Assembly (NCBI RefSeq): GCF_000196795.1
Contig: NC_014259.1
Coordinates: forward strand, 434,001-498,000
DNA from: Acinetobacter oleivorans DR1
GTDB taxonomy: Bacteria; Pseudomonadota; Gammaproteobacteria; Pseudomonadales; Moraxellaceae
Length of the DNA stretch: 64,000 nt
Direction of reading: 5' to 3'
Made by a program: the position numbers and the translations under genes. This document shows, piece after piece, positions 56,837 to 64,000 of the stretch (its first letter is position 1; the number at the start of each line of letters is the position of its first letter). The notes beneath the pieces were generated by a model. The model ran no database searches, had not been told where the DNA came from, and saw nothing but the letters and a program-made list of their open reading frames with translations.

Positions 56837-57550
56837 TTAATTCGTTTTACCTGTATAACTTGTTAATAACAGGCCGTAAGAAGTTTTACCATCAACATGG
56901 CTGACTTTAACTGGTAAGTAGTCCAATTTAGGTGCTAACCAGAAAATAGTATTACGGTCTGGTTTACCATGTTCTAAAACAACTTTTACGGTATCAAATG
57001 TGCCATAAGAAGTTTTAATTTTCTCATTACCTTGTTTTACAAAACGACGATTTTCAACTTCTTTTGCATCAGCAAGAGGGTATGAGGTTTTAAGTGAACC
57101 ATTTTTTAAATCTTCACGCACTTGTAATTCTGCATTTAACTCATCAAGCACACCAGCCTGCCAAGCAAATGAACGAGCTTTATCGTCTTTCTTGGTAGAA
57201 ATAGTTTTACTGTTTGGGTTAAAGTTAATATTCATGGTGTTGTTATGAATCAAAATTTTGCTGGTACGGCTAAAACTTTGAGATCCAATTTTACCATTAG
57301 CAAAACTAAATTTACTTGTTTCACTTGCAGAAGCAATTCCACCAGCTTTTGCCGTGAAATTGTAAGTCCAATTATTACCTTGCTGGCTTAAGGTACGTGT
57401 AGCCGAACCCATACCTTTATTATTATAAGTGAACTGATAATTTGCCTGAAATGGGCTCATGGCAAGTGCATGGCTTGAGAAACCTGCAAAAAGCAAAGTT
57501 GTTGAAATACCTGTTGCGATGCCAAACGATTTCAGAAATTTTGTTGCCAT
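56837..57550 (-). CDS. DUF3108 periplasmic protein
   Basis: The 237-residue product has a signal peptide (residues about 1-30: KSFGIATGISTTLLFAGFSSHALA, cleaved after ALA) and a mature beta-rich domain of the DUF3108 type (FQANYQFTYNNKGMGSATRTL, IFWLAPKLDYLPVKVSHVDG). Such proteins are predicted to be periplasmic or outer-membrane-linked and have a lipocalin- or beta-barrel-like fold; function is unknown. AAGGATATTT lies before ATG 57550. It is upstream of xpt on the same strand. Confidence 0.87.
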   Translation of the reverse strand: MATKFLKSFGIATGISTTLLFAGFSSHALAMSPFQANYQFTYNNKGMGSATRTLSQQGNNWTYNFTAKAGGIASASETSKFSFANGKIGSQSFSRTSKILIHNNTMNINFNPNSKTISTKKDDKARSFAWQAGVLDELNAELQVREDLKNGSLKTSYPLADAKEVENRRFVKQGNEKIKTSYGTFDTVKVVLEHGKPDRNTIFWLAPKLDYLPVKVSHVDGKTSYGLLLTSYTGKTN

Positions 57551-57708
57551 AAGTAAATATCCTTGTACAGACTGAAAAGTCAGTGCTGATGCATCTATAA
57601 CTTAAACATATTATGCCTGTTGATCATGGAGAAAAAATCAGGATTTATGCTAAATGTGTAATCTATTTGTGTTTTTTGGCAGTTAATTCATTTTTATTCA
57701 TCACAGCG

Positions 57709-58380
57709 CTATGCATCTTTTTGCTGGATTGGTGTGATTTCAGAATCTTCTAATTCATCTTCAAAATCATCGTCCTGATCACGGTAAAGTAACGCAGCTA
57801 AATTCACATTTCCAAATACGACTAACTCAGCCTCACGAACTCGTGCGTAATTTACATGCACTTTACTTAATGTCTCGATAATACTGGCTTTTTTACCAAA
57901 CCAGCGATTGAGGTCAAGAAATATCAGTTCATCACGTTCCTCTGCTACATTAAAACGTTCCAGAATCATTCCTAAAGGATCTTTTTTCAAAATTTTATGG
58001 TAGTAAAAAACCGCGGCTTTTACGGCAATCTTCTGCCAAATGTTTTTATATTTAGCTTCAATAATTTGTGTATTACTAATTTGTTCAAAAACTAAAAGCT
58101 GTTGTTCTTGATTAAATTCCATCTGAATCAGCTTTAAATCAACAGATAGTGTCGTCTCTAGGCCTTTTACATGCATGGTTGCATATAACCTTAACCAGTC
58201 ATGATAAAGATCCGCATGGAGGTCATCTAGAAATTCAACATTATTAGTGACATAACGTTGTAAAGTTGCATTCAGAAAGGTTTGTGATAACGTAAAATCT
58301 CTTTCTTCTTCAATGAATGCTTCTGCTTTTTGGTAGACCTTTTTAAGGCGTCTGACTAATGAGGAAAATAGCGTTTGCAT
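57709..58380 (-). CDS. Conserved-looking protein of unknown function
   Basis: From ATG 58380 the 223-residue product is a soluble, highly charged protein. It starts MQTLFSSLVRRLKKVYQKAEAFIEEE and ends with an acidic tail (DDDFEDELEDSEI). It contains RYVTNNVEFLDDLHADLYHDWLRLYATMHVKG (about residues 36-67), FEQISNTQIIEAKYKNIWQKIAVKAAVFYYHKIL and no signal peptide or helix pair. GGAAG precedes the ATG. I do not recognise a family. It lies upstream of the DUF3108 gene after a 157-base gap, so it probably has its own promoter. Confidence 0.75.
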   Translation of the reverse strand: MQTLFSSLVRRLKKVYQKAEAFIEEERDFTLSQTFLNATLQRYVTNNVEFLDDLHADLYHDWLRLYATMHVKGLETTLSVDLKLIQMEFNQEQQLLVFEQISNTQIIEAKYKNIWQKIAVKAAVFYYHKILKKDPLGMILERFNVAEERDELIFLDLNRWFGKKASIIETLSKVHVNYARVREAELVVFGNVNLAALLYRDQDDDFEDELEDSEITPIQQKDA

Positions 58381-58612
58381 AAAAGAACTTCCAGAAGATA
58401 ATTTACTTAAGAACCAACACAATCTTTATTATGATAAAAAACGAGTTTTGATATTGCAGTGTAACAAATTTAATTGATACATTTTGACAAAATGAAAATG
58501 GATAAAATTCTATATTTGAAGTGAATCACACTTTTATCCAGATTTGAATATCAGTTTATATTTTATTCGGTATTAAACCGTGGGGATAAGGCATTTATAT
58601 GCTTTTAAGATT

Positions 58613-59497
58613 ATGTTGAACAGAAGAAGTCTATCCATAGAGCCTTTTTACCATTGGTGGCAAGACCGAGTCTTTATTGCTGCAACCATATTGGCAATCT
58701 TACTGCATGTTTTTGTGTTGCTCATCCACTTTGCCATGCCTAGCCCGTCAGAGCAATCTACTAAAGAAATTGCAATTTCAATTCGATCAAGCAATGAGCC
58801 AGTTCAGCAGGCAGACTTTTTGGCACAAGCGGACCAGCAGGGTTCGGGCACATTTCGTGAAGCCCATCGTACCTCTAGTGATACTCCAAATCCGATGCCT
58901 AATGATGCTTCAACAGGAAATGCAGAGTTAGAAAGTTTGCAAAAGGTTCAGCAACAAAGAGAGCTTAAATTTGAAGAAAAAGTCTTAATGACTGTTTTGA
59001 GTTGGCAAAAACAAGCTGATGCGAGTCAAAGGAAAAAAGAACTAGAACAATTACAAAGTCAATTTCAGGCAAAAGCTGCGATGGTTGCGAGTCTTGAAGC
59101 ACAATATTTACAACGTAGACAAGATTTCAGTCGGCAACAAAAAATCAAAACAGTAGATGGAATTCAAGCGAAGAAAGATGCTTCGGCTGCTTATTTAGAT
59201 AAGTTCCGTGAAAAAGTAGAGTTGTATGGTAATCGCTATTATCCAGAAGAAGCCAAACAACAACAGCTAAGAGGCGAAGTCCGTTTAATGGTGATTTTGA
59301 ATGCCCAAGGCGGAATTCGTGCAATTCGATTACTTGAAAGCTCAGGACACTCAATATTAGATGAAGCAGCTAAGTCTTCAGTACGTCGCGGTGCACCATT
59401 TGGTCATTTCGATGCCAATATGAAAGATATTTCTGAATTACGTATTGTACGTACGTGGCGTTTCGATCCGGCTCAAGCAGAATTTGAAGTACATTAA
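58613..59497 (+). CDS. TonB-family energy-transducer-like protein
   Basis: From ATG 58613 the 294-residue protein has one N-terminal membrane helix (FIAATILAILLHVFVLLIHFAM), a long periplasmic spacer with a charged coiled coil (about 105-205: QQQRELKFEEKVLMTVLSWQKQADA onward) and a C-terminal TonB box-binding domain (YGNRYYPEEAKQQQLRGEVRLMVILNAQGGIRAIRLLESSGHSILDEAAKSSVRR, residues about 214-268). TonB proteins pass proton-motive energy from ExbB-ExbD to outer-membrane receptors; no exbB/D is adjacent and the proline-rich spacer of classical TonB is replaced by a helix. A frame from GTG 58580 is possible. Function as an energy transducer is inferred. Confidence 0.8.
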   Translation: MLNRRSLSIEPFYHWWQDRVFIAATILAILLHVFVLLIHFAMPSPSEQSTKEIAISIRSSNEPVQQADFLAQADQQGSGTFREAHRTSSDTPNPMPNDASTGNAELESLQKVQQQRELKFEEKVLMTVLSWQKQADASQRKKELEQLQSQFQAKAAMVASLEAQYLQRRQDFSRQQKIKTVDGIQAKKDASAAYLDKFREKVELYGNRYYPEEAKQQQLRGEVRLMVILNAQGGIRAIRLLESSGHSILDEAAKSSVRRGAPFGHFDANMKDISELRIVRTWRFDPAQAEFEVH

Positions 59498-59502
59498 TAA
59501 AA

Positions 59503-59532
59503 AATGTGGATAAGTTTTAGCTTATCCACATT
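59503..59532 (+). terminator. Terminator-like hairpin after the TonB-family gene
   Basis: A 12-bp perfect stem (AATGTGGATAAG with CTTATCCACATT) and a 6-base loop follow the stop; the expected T tract is missing (GATTAT), so termination strength is uncertain. Confidence 0.65.
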
Positions 59533-59597
59533 GATTATAATTAATTAGACAAAAGGCTATTTGAATATAGACTAGGTTTTTATCTAATTAAGAATGA

Positions 59598-60080
59598 TTA
59601 GATCTGTTCTTGGTAAGGATTTTCGATATTCAGCTTTGCTAGAATTTCGACTTCAATCCCTTCCATTTCCTCTGCATCTTCATCACTGGTTTCATGGTCA
59701 TAACCAAGCAAATGTAAAACACCATGTACTAATAGATGTGCAAAATGGTTTTGGGCAGTTTTTTTCTGTTCTAATGCTTCTTGTAATACCACTGGAATAC
59801 AAATAACTAAATCGCCTAAAGGTAAGGCATCTAGCATTGGTAAAACTTCTTCAGGAATATCACTTGGAAATGATAAAACATTAGTTGGTTTATCTTTCTC
59901 TCTATATTGCAGATTAAGTTGTTGGCTTTCTGCTAAATCGACACAAGCAACGCCAATTTCGCAATCTTCTTTATAGCCAACGTGGCGTAAAGTTGTCTCA
60001 ATAATTTTTTTGAGTTGAGCTCGTTTGAGCTCTAACTCAGGTGATTGAAAGTCTTGTTGTAAACTTAAACTGATTTTCAA
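59598..60080 (-). CDS. ybeY: rRNA maturation endoribonuclease YbeY
   Basis: The 160-residue metalloprotein takes part in 16S rRNA 3'-end maturation and 70S quality control. The zinc-binding HGVLHLLGYDH holds H119, H123 and H129. It starts at TTG 60080 with AAGGA ahead. It follows phoH by 9 bases and so shares the phoH operon, the usual order miaB-phoH-ybeY. Confidence 0.95.
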   Translation of the reverse strand: MKISLSLQQDFQSPELELKRAQLKKIIETTLRHVGYKEDCEIGVACVDLAESQQLNLQYREKDKPTNVLSFPSDIPEEVLPMLDALPLGDLVICIPVVLQEALEQKKTAQNHFAHLLVHGVLHLLGYDHETSDEDAEEMEGIEVEILAKLNIENPYQEQI

Positions 60081-60089
60081 AATAAATCC

Positions 60090-61178
60090 TTAAGCATCCT
60101 GATGTTGCAAGTCTGCTGCTGTATCGTTTTCAGCAACTAATGCTTCTTGACGTGCTTTGCGCTCAGCACGTGCTTCAGCATTAAGACGCTGTTGTTCACC
60201 ATCCCATCCTTCATACGCTTCAACGATTTTTTGAACCAGTTGGTGACGTACAACGTCACGGGAATGGAAACGGGTAATATGAATTTCTGTAATATTTTCG
60301 AGTACGCGGAGTGCGTGTGCCAAACCAGATTGTTGACCTCGAGGTAAATCTACTTGGGTAATGTCACCTGTAATCACTGCACGAGAGCCAAAACCTAAAC
60401 GAGTCAAGAACATTTTCATTTGTTCTGGTGTTGTGTTTTGAGCTTCATCCAAAATGACAAATGAATGGTTAAGTGTGCGCCCACGCATATATGCAAGAGG
60501 CGCAACCTCAATGACTTGACGCTCGATTAACTTAGCAACTTTTTCAAAGCCAAGCATTTCGTAAAGTGCGTCGTAAAGAGGACGTAAATAGGGGTCAATT
60601 TTCTGGGTTAAATCACCAGGTAAGAAACCCAGCTTTTCTCCAGCTTCTACAGCAGGACGTACAAGTAAAATCCGTTGGATTTCGTTACGTTCTAGCATGT
60701 CTACGGCGGCAGCAACTGCTAAATAGGTTTTACCTGTACCAGCAGGGCCTACACCAAAAGAAATATCGCTTTGTAAAATACGTTGTACATAACGTTTTTG
60801 ATTGGCACCACGTGGATTAATGCGGCCTTTTCGGGTCTGGAAATAGACATCAAGCGGCGCATCGTGTTCATCCATTTCGTCACCAACCAACTCGAAATTG
60901 CGTTCAGTTTGTGACGATTGAATGAGGAGGTGTAATAGATCAGCACTGATTTGCTGGGATACCTCAGACTCTTCGTAGAGTCGTTGCAATAATGCTTCGG
61001 CTCTCCCAACAGCATCTATTTCACCATCTATGTGAAAAACATCTCCACGATGAGTAATTTTGACATCTAAACGCTGTTCAATTTGCTTCAGGTGCCCATT
61101 ATAGGCACCTAGAATGCTCTTTAAACGTTCCATTGAAATTTCAGGAAATGTTACGGTACGTCGAATCGCTGCAGTCAA
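60090..61178 (-). CDS. ybeZ: PhoH-family ATPase (YbeZ)
   Basis: The 362-residue ATPase has an N-terminal KH-like part (RLKSILGAYNGHLKQIEQRL), Walker A GPAGTGKT at 144-151 and Walker B-like FVILDEAQNTTPEQMKMFLTRLGFGSRAVITGD (near 241-274). It is the YbeZ partner of YbeY in rRNA processing, with predicted RNA helicase or nuclease-linked activity. It starts at TTG 61178, preceded by AAAGG at 7 bases. It lies between miaB and ybeY on the same strand. Family sure; activity inferred. Confidence 0.94.
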   Translation of the reverse strand: MTAAIRRTVTFPEISMERLKSILGAYNGHLKQIEQRLDVKITHRGDVFHIDGEIDAVGRAEALLQRLYEESEVSQQISADLLHLLIQSSQTERNFELVGDEMDEHDAPLDVYFQTRKGRINPRGANQKRYVQRILQSDISFGVGPAGTGKTYLAVAAAVDMLERNEIQRILLVRPAVEAGEKLGFLPGDLTQKIDPYLRPLYDALYEMLGFEKVAKLIERQVIEVAPLAYMRGRTLNHSFVILDEAQNTTPEQMKMFLTRLGFGSRAVITGDITQVDLPRGQQSGLAHALRVLENITEIHITRFHSRDVVRHQLVQKIVEAYEGWDGEQQRLNAEARAERKARQEALVAENDTAADLQHQDA

Positions 61179-61215
61179 GAGAAAACCTTTCAGTAGACTT
61201 TAGAATACCTCTACA

Positions 61216-62667
61216 TTACGCCACGTCAGGTTCAAGATTCAAGAGCTCACCGTAAACAAAATTTAAAGTTTTAATTTCAGTAATCTCGATCTCTGCAAAA
61301 CGGCCAACCCAAGTTGCATCACCAACGAAAGTGACTAGACGTGTATTGTCAGCAGTACCAATTAAAATATTAGGGTCTTGATCAGATACTTTTTCAATAA
61401 GTACACGTTCAATTTTACCTAACATGGCATCTGTTTTTTCAATACTAGACTGTTTAATGACTTTCTGAACTTGAGCTAAACGCTCTTTTTTAACTTGCTC
61501 AGGTGTGGTGTCTGGCAAGTCCGATGCAGGTGTACCTGGGCGTTTCGAATAAACAAAACTATAAGAATGGTCGAAATCTAAATCTTTGATAAATTGTAAT
61601 GTTTCTGCAAAATTTTCATCAGTTTCACCAGGGAAGCCAATAATAAAATCACTTGATAAATGCATGTCTGGACGAATTTTACGTAGCTTCGCAATTTTAT
61701 CGATATAAACATCAATCGTGTGATTTCGCTTCATTGCCTGTAAAACGTCATTCGAACCACTTTGAACAGGCAAGTGTAAATGTGACACCATTTGAGGTAA
61801 ATCTTCATAACACTGAATTAACTCATCAGAGAACTCAAGTGGGTGCGATGTTGTATAACGTAAGCGTCCAATACCCGGAATTTCTGCAACGAGTCGTAAC
61901 AATTCAGGGAAAGTACAGATGCCACCTTCGAAGGTTTCACCACGATAACCATTTACATTTTGACCAAGAAGTGAAATTTCACGGACACCTTTTTCAGCAA
62001 GGCCTGCAATTTCTGCAAGTACATCATCTAAAGGTCGAGAAACTTCTTCACCGCGTGTATATGGAACTACACAGAAAGAGCAGTATTTAGAACAGCCTTC
62101 CATGATAGAAACAAATGCTTTAAAGCCTTCTACGCGTGGTTCTGGTAAAAAGTCGAACTTTTCAATATCTGGGAAAGAAATATCAACGAGTTTGATTTTG
62201 TCTTTTTTAGGTTTTTCTACTTGAGCATTATGTTGATCAAGCATTTGTGGTAAACGGTGTAATGTTTGAGGGCCAAAAATCATGTCTACATAAGGCGCAC
62301 GTTTTTGAATATTGTCGCCTTCTTGAGAGGCAACACATCCACCGACACCAATCACAAGATCAGGATTCTTGTCTTTTAGTTTACGCCAGCGCCCTAATTC
62401 ACTAAATACTTTTTCCTGTGCTTTTTCACGGATAGAACACGTATTCATGAGCAGGATGTCTGCTTCATTAGGGTTACTCGTTAAAATGTAACCGTGAGAG
62501 TCCCCTAAAAGGTCTGCCATACGGTGACTGTCATACTCATTCATCTGACACCCTTGAGTTTCAATATAAAGTTTTTTTATTGAAACATCAGTGGTGTGCG
62601 TTGGCTGGGTAACAGTGTTTTCTGAGGCAGCTTTGGCACCATTGGGAATGAAGGTTTGAACCGTCAT
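61216..62667 (-). CDS. miaB: tRNA-2-methylthio-N6-dimethylallyladenosine synthase MiaB
   Basis: The 483-residue radical-SAM methylthiotransferase adds a methylthio group to i6A37 of tRNAs that read codons starting with U. The auxiliary cluster Cys residues are C40, C77 and C111, and the radical-SAM CxxxCxxC is C192, C196, C199 (GCSKYCSFCVVPYTRG). A C-terminal TRAM domain follows (GKIERVLIEKVSDQDPNILIG). The N-terminus carries about 30 extra residues before KLYIETQGC. GGAG precedes the start. It is the first gene of the miaB-ybeZ-ybeY cluster. Confidence 0.96.
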   Translation of the reverse strand: MTVQTFIPNGAKAASENTVTQPTHTTDVSIKKLYIETQGCQMNEYDSHRMADLLGDSHGYILTSNPNEADILLMNTCSIREKAQEKVFSELGRWRKLKDKNPDLVIGVGGCVASQEGDNIQKRAPYVDMIFGPQTLHRLPQMLDQHNAQVEKPKKDKIKLVDISFPDIEKFDFLPEPRVEGFKAFVSIMEGCSKYCSFCVVPYTRGEEVSRPLDDVLAEIAGLAEKGVREISLLGQNVNGYRGETFEGGICTFPELLRLVAEIPGIGRLRYTTSHPLEFSDELIQCYEDLPQMVSHLHLPVQSGSNDVLQAMKRNHTIDVYIDKIAKLRKIRPDMHLSSDFIIGFPGETDENFAETLQFIKDLDFDHSYSFVYSKRPGTPASDLPDTTPEQVKKERLAQVQKVIKQSSIEKTDAMLGKIERVLIEKVSDQDPNILIGTADNTRLVTFVGDATWVGRFAEIEITEIKTLNFVYGELLNLEPDVA

Positions 62668-62912
62668 GCAGGCTCCTAACAGATCGATCTAAAAAAGAAT
62701 AAATTTGCCCAAAATGGGTCAAACCATTCATTATAGCAGTATTTGGACCGAACCGATAACAGTAAACCTTTAGAACGTGACACCGTTTTTTTGAAGTAAA
62801 TTATGTGAATTTTAATGATGTTGAATCATAGAGTTACATAACACAACAAAAGAAAGCACGAAGACTAATTAAACTATGCTTTGAAGGTGAATAGTCAGGG
62901 TTTAACACATTT

Positions 62913-64000
62913 ATGAGACCAAGTAGAAAGAGCTCATCAATCCATAGTCGTGTAATGAAAAATAAATATATGCATCGTAGCTGGTTAGGAGCTATGTGTT
63001 TACTTGGTTGTTCATTTACCTATGCTGCCGAAGAGCAGTTCAATGATGCATTAAATGCTGCAAATAGTGGCAATACCGCGTTATTAGACCAATATCAGCT
63101 TGCTATGCAAAATGATGTATTGGGGTACTATCCAGAATATTGGAAACTTAATACCAATCTTGGCTTTCAACCTTCAGCTTCGATTGTAAGTTTTGCTCAA
63201 CGTTATCCTCAATCAGCAATGGCTGAGAAATTAGCAGCCGATTATGTTGAAGAAAAAGTTAAACAAGCTGACTTCGCATCTGCACAACCTTTACTATCTT
63301 ATGTCACGAATCCAGATCAGGCCGAAAACTGTGCATTGGCGCAGGTGAGAGCCAAAACCGGTGATGCATTAGTTTTTGCTGAATATAAAGATGTATGGTT
63401 AGCCACCGAATCGCAACCTGAATCTTGTGTGGGGCTTGGACGCTTGATGTTATCTAGCCCATTAATGAGTCAGCAAGATAAGCAACAGCGCCTTTGGGTG
63501 CAATTACGTTCTGGTTTAACAGGACAGGCCCTTGCTACGGCACAGACTTTAGGTATGAATTTGTCTTTGGCTCAGCTTAATCAAATTCAGGCTAACCCAC
63601 TCAATTATTTATGGAGTGCGCCTAAAACAAATGATACGGACTATGCTTATTTGATTTTTGCATTAGGTCGTTTGGCTAATAATGACTTACCTAATGCTTT
63701 TTCGAACGTACAACGTGTCGCTCAAGGTACACCAGATAATATACAAAAGTATTTATATAGAACGGTCGCTTATATTGGTGGCACCACAGTCATGAAAAAT
63801 AATTTCAATCGTGAAGTTCTTCAATATTTTGATGCAAGTTACGGTTACCCTCTAAGCCCTGAAGAAGCTGAAATTTATGCGCGTCAGGCAATTCGATTTG
63901 GTGCGTGGGAAAGTTTAATTCGTGCTATTGATGCTATGAGCGTGACACAAAAACAAGAAGATCGCTGGCAATATTGGCTTGCTCGTGCAACAGAACAGCG
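62913..64000 (+). CDS. Soluble lytic murein transglycosylase (Slt-like), 5' part
   Basis: An open frame from ATG 62913 runs to the right edge (about 362 codons) without a stop. The N-terminus has a long basic leader and a hydrophobic signal segment (WLGAMCLLGCSFTYAAEE), then an all-helical repeat-rich part (YYPEYWKLNTNLGFQPSASIVSFAQRYPQSAMAEKLAADYV, residues about 72-112; PDNIQKYLYRTVAYIGGTT). This is the U-shaped superhelical N-domain of Slt70; the catalytic transglycosylase domain lies beyond the window. Such enzymes cut the peptidoglycan MurNAc-GlcNAc bond in the periplasm. An in-frame ATG at 62955 is the alternative start. Divergent from miaB. Confidence 0.85.
   Translation, partial: MRPSRKSSSIHSRVMKNKYMHRSWLGAMCLLGCSFTYAAEEQFNDALNAANSGNTALLDQYQLAMQNDVLGYYPEYWKLNTNLGFQPSASIVSFAQRYPQSAMAEKLAADYVEEKVKQADFASAQPLLSYVTNPDQAENCALAQVRAKTGDALVFAEYKDVWLATESQPESCVGLGRLMLSSPLMSQQDKQQRLWVQLRSGLTGQALATAQTLGMNLSLAQLNQIQANPLNYLWSAPKTNDTDYAYLIFALGRLANNDLPNAFSNVQRVAQGTPDNIQKYLYRTVAYIGGTTVMKNNFNREVLQYFDASYGYPLSPEEAEIYARQAIRFGAWESLIRAIDAMSVTQKQEDRWQYWLARATEQ

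Noticed and set aside
56760..56840. Purine riboswitch ahead of xpt
   Set aside because: The 71-base gap to the upstream gene has no recognisable three-way junction or conserved purine-riboswitch core.

Overview
The window looks like chromosome from a gammaproteobacterium of the genus Acinetobacter, most likely the A. calcoaceticus-baumannii group. This is inferred from protein character and gene neighbourhood only: AT-rich DNA, an AlmA-type long-chain alkane monooxygenase, a ComF/RecG pair, a fused TRAP permease and a rhombosortase. Species-level placement would need a database search. Nearly all of it is housekeeping core genome. There is no transposase, integrase, CRISPR array or rRNA operon.

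Layout. 1-10 kb: the end of an mla (outer-membrane lipid asymmetry) operon, corA, a LOG-family/Nudix pair, overlapping comF-recG, a short-chain epimerase, a predicted solute-binding protein, and plsB interrupted by an apparent one-base deletion. 10-19.6 kb: acyl-CoA thioesterase, dicarboxylate/glutamate symporter, ferritin-like hydrolase, engB, an NO-response unit (truncated flavohaemoglobin-like globin plus an NsrR-type regulator under a perfect 23-bp palindrome), a HerA-like ATPase, cystathionine beta-lyase and a class I glutamine amidotransferase. 19.6-33.4 kb: the continuous S10-spc-alpha ribosomal protein cluster, with a strong promoter, a structured S10 leader and two further internal hairpins; it includes secY and rpoA. 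Two genes here are very short, rpmD and rpmJ.

33.5-42 kb: almA convergent with a long-chain-type acyl-CoA dehydrogenase (probably linked to long-chain alkane use), sdhE-ygfX, a pair of tiny paralogous membrane-protein genes (51 and 33 codons) preceded by repeated palindromes, a lipoprotein of unknown function, a rhombosortase and a single-chain TRAP permease. 42-48 kb: a small membrane protein, a YheV-type zinc ribbon, oligopeptidase A, RNase R and a tRNA-Ser/tRNA-Arg/tRNA-Arg cluster.

48-51.7 kb is the most accessory-looking part. A HAD phosphatase and a 728-residue, strongly repetitive Gly/Val/Thr-rich protein lie between two copies of a tRNA-Arg gene that share about 125 bp including the downstream terminator. 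The 580 bp before the second copy is very AT-rich. 51.7-64 kb returns to core genes: nitroreductase, YcxB-like protein, FAH-family hydrolase, YihY, WrbA, xpt, a DUF3108 protein, an unknown protein, a TonB-family protein, ybeY-phoH-miaB, and the start of a soluble lytic transglycosylase that runs off the window.

Most convergent gene pairs are separated by clear two-way intrinsic terminators. The most notable observations are the split plsB, the globin with a vestigial reductase domain behind an NsrR-like operator, the tandem micro-membrane proteins, and the repeat protein inside a tRNA-Arg duplication.
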